From Alkalicoccobacillus porphyridii (GTDB taxonomy: Bacteria; Bacillota; Bacilli; Bacillales; Bacillaceae_D): 64,000 nt of DNA. Position numbers and translations under genes: made by a program. Where the stretch lies: contig NZ_VLXZ01000004.1 in NCBI RefSeq assembly GCF_007293315.1, positions 278,820-342,819 of the forward strand. The letters run 5' to 3'. Below are positions 9,129-17,868 of this stretch, one piece after another (the first letter of the stretch is position 1; each line of letters opens with the position of its first letter). A model generated the notes under the pieces. It had not been told where the DNA came from. It made no database searches and was given only the letters and a program-made list of their open reading frames with translations.

Positions 9129-10124
9129 TTACGTAGCTAAAATGTCATCTATAGCAGTTAATTCTTCTTCACTGAATTCTTGATTGGATAACGCTTTTAC
9201 ATTCTCTTCAATTTGACTTACACGACTGGCACCTATTAACGCAGAAGTCACTTTTCCTTGCCTCAGTACCCAAGCTAAAGACATCTGTGCAAGCGTCTGG
9301 CCTCTTTGCTCGGCTATACTATTTAGCTTCGTCAGTTTATCTACTAATTCTGGTTGAACTTGGCTTTCAGAAAGAAATTGACTACTACCTGCCGCCCGCG
9401 AATCGTTTGGTATATTGCCTTTCAGATACTTTCCAGTAAGTAAACCTTGGGCAAGTGGACAAAAGGCAATGCTTCCAACGCCATTTTCTAAAAGCACGTC
9501 TTGAAGGCCCTCCTCAAGCGTACGATTCAATAATGAATAGTTTGGCTGATGAATGAGCAAAGGGGTGCCTAATTCATTTAATATCCGAACGGCTTCAGTT
9601 GTTTGTTCTGCTGTATAGCTTGATATCCCTACGTATAAAGCTTTACCTTGGCGAACAATTTGATCTAGCGCACTCATTGTTTCTTCCAGAGGTGTGTCAG
9701 GATCAGGTCGATGAGAATAGAAAATATCTACATAGTCTAGCCCCATTCGTTTTAAGCTTTGATCAAGACTTGATACTAAGTATTTTTTTGATCCCCCATC
9801 TCCATAAGGACCTGGCCACATATAATAACCAGCTTTTGAAGAAATAATCAATTCATCACGATAGGGAGCGAGATCTGTAGAGAGAATTTTTCCAAACATC
9901 TCTTCTGCCGATCCAGCAGGTGGGCCGTAATTATTTGCTAAGTCAAAATGGGTGATACCTAAATCGAATGCTCGCTTTATCATAGCCCTACCATTTTCGT
10001 ATGGATCCACTCCTCCAAAATTATGCCATAGTCCTAACGACAAAGCTGGTAGCTTTAATCCAGAGCGACCGCAAGCATTATAGTTCATTTGTTCATAACG
10101 ATGTTGATCTGCCAAATAAGTCAT
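9129..10124 (-). CDS. Aldo/keto reductase, YghZ-like
   Basis: 331 residues. The AKR barrel is evident: GITHFDLANNYGPPAGSAEEMFGKIL carries the catalytic Asp-Tyr pair, SSKAGY the lysine, YSHRPDP the histidine. The sequence is closest in pattern to the YghZ/GSP69 group, which reduces small aldehydes such as L-glyceraldehyde 3-phosphate or methylglyoxal using NADPH. GGGAGAGG precedes the ATG. Confidence 0.88.
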   Translation of the reverse strand: MTYLADQHRYEQMNYNACGRSGLKLPALSLGLWHNFGGVDPYENGRAMIKRAFDLGITHFDLANNYGPPAGSAEEMFGKILSTDLAPYRDELIISSKAGYYMWPGPYGDGGSKKYLVSSLDQSLKRMGLDYVDIFYSHRPDPDTPLEETMSALDQIVRQGKALYVGISSYTAEQTTEAVRILNELGTPLLIHQPNYSLLNRTLEEGLQDVLLENGVGSIAFCPLAQGLLTGKYLKGNIPNDSRAAGSSQFLSESQVQPELVDKLTKLNSIAEQRGQTLAQMSLAWVLRQGKVTSALIGASRVSQIEENVKALSNQEFSEEELTAIDDILAT

Positions 10125-10189
10125 TTATTCCTCTCCCTTGAAAGCGTAATCATTGATAGTTTATCCTACTTTCATGTTAATAGCGAGAA

Positions 10190-10573
10190 TTAAGAATACA
10201 TACGCTCAACTGCTTGTTGCTCTAGATACTCTTGATAAGCTTGATCTAGCAAAGAACAAAAGGAATGATATGTAATAGCTGCCGACTGCAAACGAATAGG
10301 TACTCCTCTAAAATCTGTGCGTATGACTTCCATTACTACTAGATCTCCCTCCTTTTGAAGTTTACAATTTGACTTCCTCCCATCTATATAATAGATGTTA
10401 CAAGCACAATCACTATGTAGCTTCTGTAGATTGTTCCAGCCTTTTTCGAGGTCTGCTATTACATCATTTTTAGTGAGCATTTGTAAGGAACCAATACGCA
10501 ACTCAATCGACCCTGTTACAAGATTCTCTCTGCTTGCTTTAGAAGAACTAAAATGTGTTCTTATACTTATCAC
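10190..10573 (-). CDS. Unknown protein controlled by a SAM riboswitch
   Basis: 127 residues from GTG at 10573, with GGAGGGAGG seven bases upstream. No membrane segment or signal peptide. Contains C-D-C-A-C-N-I-Y-Y-I-D near the middle and a C-terminal helix rich in Gln/Glu. I do not recognise the family. The S-box aptamer and terminator at 10606-10750 lie directly upstream on the same strand, so expression should rise when SAM is low. A role in sulfur or methionine supply is inferred from this alone. Confidence 0.75.
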   Translation of the reverse strand: MISIRTHFSSSKASRENLVTGSIELRIGSLQMLTKNDVIADLEKGWNNLQKLHSDCACNIYYIDGRKSNCKLQKEGDLVVMEVIRTDFRGVPIRLQSAAITYHSFCSLLDQAYQEYLEQQAVERMYS

Positions 10574-10605
10574 GGTTTACCTCCCTCCTCTTTTAGACAA
10601 AATAA

Positions 10606-10750
10606 AAACCCCTTTTCAAAAGAAAAGAGGTTGACTAATCATGTTCGCTCTTATCTCCCAGGCTGAAGCCTGCTGGAATTAGCACCTTCCACCTAAGTGG
10701 GGTTGCTGAAGCATCAAAGGGCCAGTCCCTCCGCTTCTCTTTATAAGTAT
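10606..10750 (-). promoter_or_regulatory. SAM-I (S-box) riboswitch with terminator
   Basis: Read on the minus strand, the aptamer (about 10647-10748) has the S-box words GGAGGGACTGGCCC, CAGCAACC, GGTGCTAATTCCAGC and GATAAGAG in order, with P1 closed by CTTAT..AAGAG and its complement. The aptamer is followed by AACCTCTTTTC/GAAAAGGGGTT plus a T run (10606-10633), an expression-platform terminator. Controls the 127-residue gene at 10190-10573. Confidence 0.95.
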
Positions 10751-10817
10751 GAATATTTATTTAATTGAAGTTTAGCAAAGCTAGTAGATGATATCAAGCT
10801 TACTTTGTTATTTTAGT

Positions 10818-11468
10818 TTAATTAAAGCGTTCTTTGATTCGTGAAAAATGCGCATACCATTTTTCTGATAAATGTTCGTTTTGTAATAATCTAGTTAGTA
10901 GGTCTAGATCTTTTTTCTGTTGAAAGAAAAGTTGATTTGCTGTTAGTACAGATATATGATCCTTATGTTTGGAAACAAGTGAAATAGCTGAGTCCTTATG
11001 GATTGTACCCTCTCTTAACACTTTCGCAAAATAGCCTGTACTTCCTGTTTGCATGATTTCTTTAAATAAACCATTTGCTCCGGTTCTGCGATCAATCGTT
11101 ACGCATGGAACTCTTCCTTGCGTGACAGCTACCACCGCATCTCCTATTTGATAAATATCACCAATACAAACATCGTTTTCACACATGCCTTCAACCATTA
11201 TATTTTCGCCAAATGCAGCTGGAGGAAGCTCCGTGTTAAATTGACGATTCCATGTTTCATAATGCTCAAGAGGATAAAAGCATACAGCTCTCTCCACCCC
11301 TCCATGATGCTTTAAATCTGCCACTCCGTCCCCTTCAAAACCAGCTGTTTTTAAAGAAACAGACTCAATCTCTTTTTTACAAATGGCACTGTTCATTTGT
11401 TTATTGGATTCATACGTGATTTCCTCTGGCAGTCCTACAGCAAGATGCACCAATTTAAAAGTCATCAT
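10818..11468 (-). CDS. MOSC-domain protein, YiiM-like
   Basis: 216 residues. Seen: F-E-G-D-G-V-A-D-L-K-H-H-G-G and the MOSC cysteine in GRVPCVTIDRRTG, followed by the C-terminal helical extension typical of YiiM. YiiM-type proteins bind a molybdenum cofactor and reduce N-hydroxylated compounds. AAAGGTGG precedes two adjacent ATG codons. It is upstream of the S-box but separated from it, so probably a different unit. Confidence 0.85.
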   Translation of the reverse strand: MMTFKLVHLAVGLPEEITYESNKQMNSAICKKEIESVSLKTAGFEGDGVADLKHHGGVERAVCFYPLEHYETWNRQFNTELPPAAFGENIMVEGMCENDVCIGDIYQIGDAVVAVTQGRVPCVTIDRRTGANGLFKEIMQTGSTGYFAKVLREGTIHKDSAISLVSKHKDHISVLTANQLFFQQKKDLDLLTRLLQNEHLSEKWYAHFSRIKERFN

Positions 11469-11811
11469 TTACGCCACCTTTCCATTTTCCACACGCTTTA
11501 TTTTACCATATGGATAAATACTCAAAGGAACTAATATCTAAATAAAACAGTTAAGTTTACATAATAAAATTATTTATAATACATGAAGATTTTAAGTTTT
11601 ATTTAGACCTTGTCTCTTTCTTGAGCTCTATGTTTTTTCATGCTTTTGAAGGACCCATCAATGCGAGTAAACCGCCTTCTTAAGAAGAATTGATCATGCC
11701 TAGACCTAGCCATCCTTCACCAAAAAATGCATTGAGAATCTTGCCTTTGAAGAATATTTCGTCTTCCTTTTACATATCCATAGGTGAAGTCTTTCATTTA
11801 GGGGGCTTACT
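11469..11811. other. Intergenic region upstream of tgl
   Basis: 343 bases with no supported gene. On the minus strand around 11660-11770 there is a 27-codon open stretch containing FFKGKILNAFFGEGWLGLGM, which reads like the end of a real protein but lacks a start and ribosome site; it may be a decayed gene. Confidence 0.4.
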
Positions 11812-12543
11812 ATGATAATGATAAATGGGCAAGTCTTACAAGAAAGCCAACTGCAGTCCATACAAGTCACATCAAAAGAGAGGCCAATTTTAAATACCTT
11901 AGCGTCTAATCAAACCGCTTATTATTTTACTTCTATAAATGAACTCACTTTTGAAGTAAAGGTTCGTGCCAACACCACCCAAGCGTCATATGACCTATTG
12001 CAAAGCGGGGCAGGTTTTGCTGATTTTGAACACTCTACTTGCAATCAAGCTCTGTGGACGCTAACCCCTGAAGGCGGATTTTTATTAAAATCTTCCGTCA
12101 GTCCTCAACGTGGTATTGATGATATTTTTAAGAATGGCTCATTGTATTCCTTCGAGTGCGCTGTCGCTATCATTATTATCTTCTATAAAGCAACGCTGGA
12201 TTCTATAGGAGCAGCTAGTTTTAATACATTATTCCAGGGTATGTATCTGTTTTCATGGAGATATGATGAGGATTTGCACCTGATTAGTCATTCAGGTTCA
12301 GAATTTGTTCCAGGAGACTGTGTCTATTTTAATAATCCAGAATTTAATCCGAGAACTCCTGAATGGCGAGGGGAAAATGCGATTGTTATGGACTATGATT
12401 TATATTTTGGACACGGAATTGGTATTGTCCCTGGTCAAAGCATCATTCAATCTTTAAATGAAGAACGTCGACCAGGTGCACGTTTATCCGCTTATCTAGA
12501 AAACCGCATCACACACCCAGAGTACCGTTACTTAGGTCCATAA
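11812..12543 (+). CDS. tgl: Protein-glutamine gamma-glutamyltransferase (spore-coat transglutaminase)
   Basis: 243 residues, the length of B. subtilis Tgl. Crosslinks coat proteins through glutamine-lysine bonds late in sporulation. Seen: catalytic cysteine in YSFECAVAIIIIFY and the GDCVYFNNPEF and WRGENAIVM stretches conserved in Tgl. AGGGGG lies six bases before the ATG. The terminator follows directly. In other Bacilli the gene is driven by sigma K; I see only an imperfect CATA-type element upstream. Confidence 0.93.
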   Translation: MIMINGQVLQESQLQSIQVTSKERPILNTLASNQTAYYFTSINELTFEVKVRANTTQASYDLLQSGAGFADFEHSTCNQALWTLTPEGGFLLKSSVSPQRGIDDIFKNGSLYSFECAVAIIIIFYKATLDSIGAASFNTLFQGMYLFSWRYDEDLHLISHSGSEFVPGDCVYFNNPEFNPRTPEWRGENAIVMDYDLYFGHGIGIVPGQSIIQSLNEERRPGARLSAYLENRITHPEYRYLGP

Positions 12544-12568
12544 AAGACTGCTTACTTGGCAGTCTTTT
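12543..12568 (+). terminator. tgl terminator
   Basis: AAAGACTGC (12543-12551) pairs with GCAGTCTTT (12559-12567), followed by T residues. The A-rich left arm may also stop the opposing gene at 12578. Confidence 0.9.
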
Positions 12569-12577
12569 TATTTTTTC

Positions 12578-13054
12578 CTAGAGTTTTTTAAGCTCAATAA
12601 AATAAATCACACCATTTTCATCTAACCAAAACCGTATCTCTGCTTGTTTATCCAGATAGCTTAAAATGAGGTCTTGATCACTGTTTGTTTCACTATGATA
12701 GTCTGATCCGTATTGAGTCATTACTTTATTCTTATGATCTCCAACTGATATCCCTTCATTTGTCTTAATTCCCCTATGAAATGTGGAAACATAAATGATT
12801 TGATTAATTTCATTTACAGAAAATATCATGTCATAATACGTGAAGCTAGCATACGATGAATCGTTTTGATCAGGAAGCTCCTTAATGCTGGAGGGGTCGA
12901 GTTCGTCTATATTACCTCCTAAAAAAATCTCGCCGAGCTGTTCATTTGCCATATCACGATTAACTTCCTTTGACTCCACTACAAACGAATGGAGTATAAA
13001 TACACTTGTTACAGACAGAATGACACCCAACACAACGATCCACATTCTTCTCAT
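12578..13054 (-). CDS. Membrane-anchored extracellular protein of unknown function
   Basis: 158 residues. N-terminal membrane anchor (residues 4-27) without a lipobox cysteine, then a soluble domain ending in a beta hairpin (AEIRFWLDENGVIYFIEL). TTGGAG lies seven bases before the ATG. The soluble part (ISVGDHKNKVMTQYG) resembles repeat-type extracytoplasmic domains of Bacilli, but I cannot name the family. Confidence 0.7.
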   Translation of the reverse strand: MRRMWIVVLGVILSVTSVFILHSFVVESKEVNRDMANEQLGEIFLGGNIDELDPSSIKELPDQNDSSYASFTYYDMIFSVNEINQIIYVSTFHRGIKTNEGISVGDHKNKVMTQYGSDYHSETNSDQDLILSYLDKQAEIRFWLDENGVIYFIELKKL

Positions 13055-13219
13055 ATAAACACTCCAACAATATTGTTTATCTATAGCATGAAGAATGAAT
13101 CTAAAGAAATTATAAATACATTCTCAAGATTTTATGAAGTGTCCTAAAAAATTTCCAATACATACAACCCTGCTTATTGCTAAAACTATCCGTACGATTG
13201 ATTAAAGAGGGGTTATTAC

Positions 13220-13501
13220 ATGACGATTATGGTATTTATCATTCAATTACTCATTTCAATTATTATGGTGGTAACGCGAAGAAAGTGGGAAGTTCTTAGC
13301 TTCATTTATGATGGATTGGCTTTGGCAAGCTTTCTCGTTTTTTCAAGTATTGCAGCTGCCTCCGTTTTTGAAATCATCGTTAATCATACTGTTTTTATGA
13401 CTAACATCCATGCTCTTTTCTTAAATGGTGTTGTGTTACTATCAGCTAGCTATTTAATCTTGTTCATCCCTTATAAATTGCTTCTTTCTCTTCTTGATTA
13501 A
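13220..13501 (+). CDS. Small integral membrane protein
   Basis: 93 residues with three hydrophobic segments (about 1-20, 30-50, 62-88). Good ribosome site AGAGGGG. Function unknown; the MFS gene follows 80 bases downstream and could be co-transcribed. Confidence 0.65.
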   Translation: MTIMVFIIQLLISIIMVVTRRKWEVLSFIYDGLALASFLVFSSIAAASVFEIIVNHTVFMTNIHALFLNGVVLLSASYLILFIPYKLLLSLLD

Positions 13502-13581
13502 GTTTAGTACATGTAAGCAAGTCAAATATGATATGCTTTTATTGCAGATTTATTTCGAGTTCAGAAAGAAGTGATCGATAT

Positions 13582-14769
13582 TTGTTTCACTTAACCAACT
13601 TAAAAATCTGGAATAAGTATGGTTGGAGAGCCACCATTTTAATTGCAACAGAATTTTTCCTTACATTTAGTTTTTTTATGTTTGTTCCATTTATTTCATT
13701 ATACGTAACAGGACATTTAGGCTACTCGCTGACTTTCGCGGGAATTCTACTCGCGTTGCGCTTACTAGGTCAGCAGGGCTTTATGATGTTTGGCGGATAT
13801 TTTGGAGATGTGTTTGGATATAAAAAAATGATGTTTATAGGCTTTTTATGCCGTGGTATTGGATTTGCTGGTCTGGGGTTTGCCTCATCTGTTTCATCTT
13901 TACTCATTATGGCTGTGATTGGTGGATTAGGTGGAGCGTTGTTTAGTCCCGCATTAAAGTCTCTGCTAGTGTACAATCAACCAAAACCATTACATCGAGA
14001 ACTTTTTTCATTCATTAATGTTACCGGAAATGCCGGAATTATTTTAGGACCCCTTTTCGGCTTACTTTTTAGCGTAGATCAGTTTCCCATTTTAAGCGTG
14101 ATCTCAGGGCTGTTGTTCATTTTTATAGGATGCACATTATTATTTATTCCTATTAAACAAACAAAACGTACTGAACCCATTTCTTTTTCTGAAGGTATTC
14201 GACGTATTGTTCAAAATCGTACATTGTTAAATATGATTGTGCTAATGATTCCTTTTCATTTCATCCATCAGCAATTGTTTTTAACGTACCCTATTATTGC
14301 TACTAGATTAACTGGAAGCTCAGGATGGCTATTTACATTAGTGACCATTCTAGTTGTATGCGGTCAGTTGTTTGTCACCAGCTATACAAAAGCTTTATCT
14401 ACACATACTGCTTTAATTTTAGGATATCTAGTGTTAACACTCACCTTTATTCCTTTATTTATTTACGAACACCCGATAAGCCTTATTGTATCTTTAATAG
14501 GCATTGCCTTTAGCTTGATGTTAATGCAACCCACCTTCCATTCCTATATTGTTAGCCAAGCCACATCTGCTACTTTAGGTATATTTCTTGGTTTTTCAAA
14601 CCTTTCAATGGCAATTGGTGGCGCCCTTGGAAATGTCTTTGGTGGAAGCACCTATGACTATTTTCAAACTAACAACCAAACATACTATTATTGGATGATC
14701 TTAGCGCTAGTTTGTATTAGTGCTTGTTTATTTGGGAGAAGAATCTCTGGGAAGATGGAGCAAAGATAA
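13582..14769 (+). CDS. Major facilitator superfamily transporter
   Basis: 395 residues from a TTG at 13582, which has GAAGTGAT upstream; the longer frame (ATG at 13528) has no ribosome site and begins with a non-hydrophobic Cys/Ser-rich stretch. About 12 membrane segments, with the MFS loop GYFGDVFGYKKMM between segments 2 and 3 (G-x-x-x-D-x-x-G pattern). Resembles MdtH/drug-efflux type members; the substrate is unknown. Confidence 0.85.
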   Translation: MFHLTNLKIWNKYGWRATILIATEFFLTFSFFMFVPFISLYVTGHLGYSLTFAGILLALRLLGQQGFMMFGGYFGDVFGYKKMMFIGFLCRGIGFAGLGFASSVSSLLIMAVIGGLGGALFSPALKSLLVYNQPKPLHRELFSFINVTGNAGIILGPLFGLLFSVDQFPILSVISGLLFIFIGCTLLFIPIKQTKRTEPISFSEGIRRIVQNRTLLNMIVLMIPFHFIHQQLFLTYPIIATRLTGSSGWLFTLVTILVVCGQLFVTSYTKALSTHTALILGYLVLTLTFIPLFIYEHPISLIVSLIGIAFSLMLMQPTFHSYIVSQATSATLGIFLGFSNLSMAIGGALGNVFGGSTYDYFQTNNQTYYYWMILALVCISACLFGRRISGKMEQR

Positions 14770-14838
14770 TTAGACGAGATAACTTAAAAAAGTGACATCA
14801 GGAATGAAAACTGAGGTTCACTTTTCATTCTTTGGAGA

Positions 14839-15120
14839 TTATTTATTAAGATTAATATTGAAATGCCTGAAATAACTCTGAAACTCAATAATTCCCTCAA
14901 CTGCAAACATAGTAATAATTATGCCCATTATAATTAATAGGAACGAGCTTTTCTTAACTTTTTGATTTAAATAAGTATGTATTGTAAGTAAAAATAAAGT
15001 GAGTGCCGCCAAACAATTAAACATCGCACTTAACCAAACTTGGTCAAAGAGTAAACCTATAAATAAGAAAAAACTCGCGAAAAATGCGGCATACATCCAA
15101 TAATTCCCTAGTTTACCCAC
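14839..15120 (-). CDS. Small integral membrane protein
   Basis: 93 residues, GTG start with AGGGGGG upstream. Three hydrophobic segments (about 8-27, 30-48, 58-80). No family recognised. Confidence 0.6.
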   Translation of the reverse strand: MGKLGNYWMYAAFFASFFLFIGLLFDQVWLSAMFNCLAALTLFLLTIHTYLNQKVKKSSFLLIIMGIIITMFAVEGIIEFQSYFRHFNINLNK

Positions 15121-15224
15121 GTTTCCCCCCTCAGACTACAAAGACATAGTAACTAATTTAAGATGTACCTTAAGTACATCTCGATATTATATGTATAAAG
15201 AGGGGTACTCCCTCTTTACAATAA

Positions 15225-15710
15225 TTATAGGATATCTAATTTTACCAAAAGAGCTAATAGAATTTGAAGTAATAATTGAATATTAACCGCGATTTGAGTA
15301 TCTGTAGTTGTCACATCTACTTTTTTCGAGTTTTCAACTACTGTCTTTTGATAAGTTAGTTGTTTCACTTTTGAGCTTTGAAGTAACTCTTGAGTAATTT
15401 TTTCTGCCTTTTCACTATCTGCAATAGAAATACTAATCACTAATGCAATAGCTGTTTGTAAAGATGCTTGTAATGAGAGAGCAGCCTTTGTATCTGTTGA
15501 ATTAACAGTAACGTCACAAGAATCTTTAATTAAGATATATTCCTCTGACAATTGAACTGTCTTATTTACTTGATTCGCCTCTTGAACAAGGTCACCTTCT
15601 CTATCCATTGGATGACATGCTCGAGGATCTAGTGCAGACCACTTCTTTTCTTTCTTGTCTTTCTTTTCACTAACCTCTAGTTCTACTTCTGGTGTAAATT
15701 GTTCACTCAT
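15225..15710 (-). CDS. cotX: Spore coat protein X (CotX) family
   Basis: 161 residues. Two copies of the CotX domain are visible as parallel blocks (QLSEEYILIKDSCDVTVNST.. and QKTVVENSKKVDVTTTDTQ.., each followed by an alternating hydrophobic QASLQTAIALVI / IQLLLQILLALLV stretch). Structural protein of the insoluble outer coat or crust in the mother cell. AAAGGGGG before ATG. Downstream of a second coat-like gene (15800), probably one operon under the sigma-K-type promoter at 16255. Confidence 0.88.
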   Translation of the reverse strand: MSEQFTPEVELEVSEKKDKKEKKWSALDPRACHPMDREGDLVQEANQVNKTVQLSEEYILIKDSCDVTVNSTDTKAALSLQASLQTAIALVISISIADSEKAEKITQELLQSSKVKQLTYQKTVVENSKKVDVTTTDTQIAVNIQLLLQILLALLVKLDIL

Positions 15711-15799
15711 TTGTAATCCCCCTTTCGGTATGATCTAATTTAGAATATGTTTTAAAAAATGTAATGCTTGGACTCGATGATTAATTGTTTTACTTAAAT

Positions 15800-16162
15800 T
15801 TAAAATCTTCTTCTATTCCGATTATTAAATTTATTCACAGGTCTTCTAACAATTCGTGCAACCTGTGGCTCCTCATAATAGCTGGTTGAGTCATCTTCAA
15901 TGTCTTCGATAGCTTCTTCTTGCACACTTGGTCTGCTTGTCAGAGACTGTTTAAAGCGATCTTCAAATAGGCTATCTGTTGCACCACCAACAGTATCCAT
16001 ATCTATACTACTTAAAAATTTGTCCACTTCTGTCTGGATATCTAACACTGTGCTTTTCACTTTCAATTTGTCTCTTGAAGAAAGATCGGTTGCCATCGAC
16101 ACATTGTGTTTATCCAAAATTTTTCCAACCACTACTTCAATAAGATCTTGTTGATTTTTCAT
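15800..16162 (-). CDS. Probable spore coat protein (CotW-like position)
   Basis: 120 residues; acidic middle and a very basic Asn/Arg-rich tail (FNNRNRRRF). The sequence itself does not match a family I can name with certainty; the assignment rests on being first gene ahead of cotX and on the sigma-K-like promoter 90 bases upstream. ATGGAGGG precedes the start. Confidence 0.55.
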   Translation of the reverse strand: MKNQQDLIEVVVGKILDKHNVSMATDLSSRDKLKVKSTVLDIQTEVDKFLSSIDMDTVGGATDSLFEDRFKQSLTSRPSVQEEAIEDIEDDSTSYYEEPQVARIVRRPVNKFNNRNRRRF

Positions 16163-16163
16163 T

Positions 16164-16502
16164 GTGCTTTCCCTCCATCTCTACATGTTCTAGCCATAAA
16201 TAGCTTGGCTGATGTAATTAAAAATGAACTCCTGATTTCCACAGAATTTCTTGATAGTATATGTTAAAAAAAGTTGAGTTGTTTGGGCATGATGTATCGG
16301 TGGGACGTTTGTTTAGAAGTTTGACTTAGAAGGGACACTGACCTATCGTTTGTCTAAATGAAATAGTATGGAAATGCTGAATTCACTTCAGAAACTTAAT
16401 GATATTTTGTCTGCATGTAAAAAAACTTAGAAATTTTAAAGGCGAAGATTGAATTTTATACTTGCAAGGAACCCTCACGACACTTATTACTTACTGTAGA
16501 AA
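16164..16502. other. Intergenic region
   Basis: Apart from the sigma-K-type promoter I see no gene or strong repeat in this stretch. Confidence 0.4.
16255..16290 (-). promoter_or_regulatory. Sigma-K-type promoter of coat genes
   Basis: On the minus strand CATATACTA (16255-16263) matches the CATAnnnTA -10 element exactly, with AC dinucleotides about 16 bases upstream where the short -35 is expected. It lies about 90 bases before the 16162 start. Confidence 0.6.
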
Positions 16503-16526
16503 CAAAAAAGAGCCCCCTTAGGCTCT
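16503..16526 (-). terminator. Terminator of the 58-residue gene
   Basis: GAGCC..GGCTC hairpin followed by TTTTTT on the minus strand; almost the same as the terminator at 17847 inside the prophage end. Confidence 0.7.
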
Positions 16527-16589
16527 AGTCATTAATTCCTCTACTCGTAAAAAGAGAACTAATCTAAAATTATTCCTCTTTTTTATGTA

Positions 16590-16766
16590 CTATTCTTTTC
16601 TCAGAACTGCCGATTGATCGCCAAATGTGAAACCGAATAACATATATGGATGTAGTAAATGATCTAACACCCAACCATTCGATGCTTCTTCACTGAGAAT
16701 GTCAGCTAATTTTTGACGGCTTTTATCAGTCGTAACATAAGGTAATTTTATTATTTTATATTCCAT
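16590..16766 (-). CDS. Small DUF4177-like protein behind a shared promoter module
   Basis: 58 residues from ATG 16766; the longer frame reads through the promoter and ribosome site. Begins MEYKIIKLPYVTTDKS and ends with a Trp-Val-Leu motif, a pattern reminiscent of DUF4177 proteins. The upstream -10 TATAAT, GGAGGGG and spacer are nearly identical to those of a prophage gene at 43494-43688, although the two proteins are unrelated. Confidence 0.65.
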   Translation of the reverse strand: MEYKIIKLPYVTTDKSRQKLADILSEEASNGWVLDHLLHPYMLFGFTFGDQSAVLRKE

Positions 16767-16815
16767 ATTGATCCCCTCCACCCATATTATAACAGAAGGT
16801 CTTACGCTTAGTAAT
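16766..16815 (-). promoter_or_regulatory. Promoter-RBS module (chromosomal copy)
   Basis: Minus strand: GTATTACT, about 17 bases, TATAATATGGGTGGAGGGGA, TCAATATG. The leader is only about 15 nt long. The same block precedes 43688. Confidence 0.75.
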
Positions 16816-16866
16816 ACGAAAAAAAATTCCAATTCTGCGTTCGGACGCTCCTTCAAACTATCAATA

Positions 16867-17119
16867 ATGAGAACCAACTTATACTATTTAGCAGCTACCT
16901 TATTTCTTGTGCTTGGAGCCATTATGTTTCTATCCAACTCCAGTTAGATTCTTCAATATCTTCGCGGGACTTAGCTTTATGGGCGCTGCCGTTGTTCAGA
17001 AGAAAAGGGACAAGGTGAAAACAAGTAGTAGTCAAATTAAAAAACTAAACCTTCCCGCTCATACTTCTGCGCCTTCCTCATTCTTCTTGAAATGCACTAC
17101 AATCCTCTGCTGCCTGTGA
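16867..17119 (+). pseudogene. Frameshifted small membrane protein gene
   Basis: The frame from ATG 16867 encodes a hydrophobic segment (YYLAATLFLVLGAIMFLSNSS) and stops at about 16947. A second frame continues with PVRFFNIFAGLSFMGAAV and a Lys/Asp-rich end. The two read as one two-segment membrane protein after a one-base shift near 16940. No ribosome site is evident. Either a decayed gene or a sequencing indel. Confidence 0.45.
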
Positions 17120-17443
17120 ACAAATTAAGACTTTTCAGCAATTACCTATAGCTGACCCTCAGTAAAAATGAGCAACTGCGCCTTTATCCACTTGCTCCAT
17201 ATCATTCTCCTGAGATTAACTGCCACCTCCGTAAGCTATTCCGTTTGCAGGCGGTGAGCTTCTTTATCTGAGAGACTTGTTGGATTAAGGTATAACAATC
17301 ATATAAATTTATTGTGAATTCTTTATATTAAGCAATGGACTCCATTTTCCATTAACACCTTTATCAATCCTTTCCTATCCTGTCACCCCCACCCCCTCTC
17401 TCACATAGGCTAATGTACTAAGTTCAAAGAGGAGAGGGTCACC
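17120..17443. other. Intergenic region upstream of the interrupted permease
   Basis: 324 bases. Nothing recognised except GAGGAGAGGG, the ribosome site of the permease at 17430-17440. Confidence 0.4.
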
Positions 17444-17827
17444 ATGGTCGAGCTTACACTGGCACACTGGATGTATCTCGCTGGTACGGTATTGATTATC
17501 GTCACGATGCTCGTTCGGCAAAATGTATTGGTTCCGTCATTACTCATGACGTTTTTAGTGGGTTGGATTTATCTGGGGTCGTTTGCGGAGGGACTGCAAA
17601 CGCTGTTTACCGCTAGTTTGGTTGCGGCGGCGGAGCTTTTTAATATTTTCCTTATCATTACGGTGATGACTGCGCTTTTACATGCATTAAAGGTTCTTCA
17701 AGCGGATGAGCGGATGGTTAGGCCGTTTGGGTACATTATGAAAACGGGACATTCGTCGTTTTGGGTGCTGGCTTTTATTACGTATGGGATTTCTTTATTC
17801 TTTTGGCCGACGCCTGCTGTAGCTTAG
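17444..17827 (+). pseudogene. Permease gene, 5' part, interrupted by the prophage
   Basis: Encodes the first 127 residues (hydrophobic, ending FFWPTPAVA) and then meets a TAG supplied by attL. Joined at TAGCT to 57600-58652 it gives a 477-residue multi-pass membrane protein in one frame. The pattern (G-x-P-A-M-G-T-G loops, DGSGFSGLPLVG) fits a secondary transporter of the ion-transporter type; the substrate is unknown. In the lysogen the product is truncated and presumably inactive. Confidence 0.9.
17820..17824. other. attL core
   Basis: TAGCT. Left of it is chromosomal (..GACGCCTGCTG), right of it phage (TAGGTAATGGTAGCAAC). Core phase matches that of attR within the permease reading frame, unlike the alternative shared word CTTAG, which would leave a stop. 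Confidence 0.9.
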
Positions 17828-17846
17828 GTAATGGTAGCAACAAAAA

Positions 17847-17868
17847 AGAGCCCCATTGGCTCTTATGC
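17847..17868 (-). terminator. Terminator of the SOS-controlled pair
   Basis: AAGAGCC..GGCTCTT hairpin followed by TTTTTTG on the minus strand; overlaps the stop of the 17863 gene. Confidence 0.75.

Noticed and set aside
17821..17825. CTTAG as attachment core
   Set aside because: Shared by both ends but out of phase between the two permease parts; the join would contain a stop, whereas TAGCT restores the frame.
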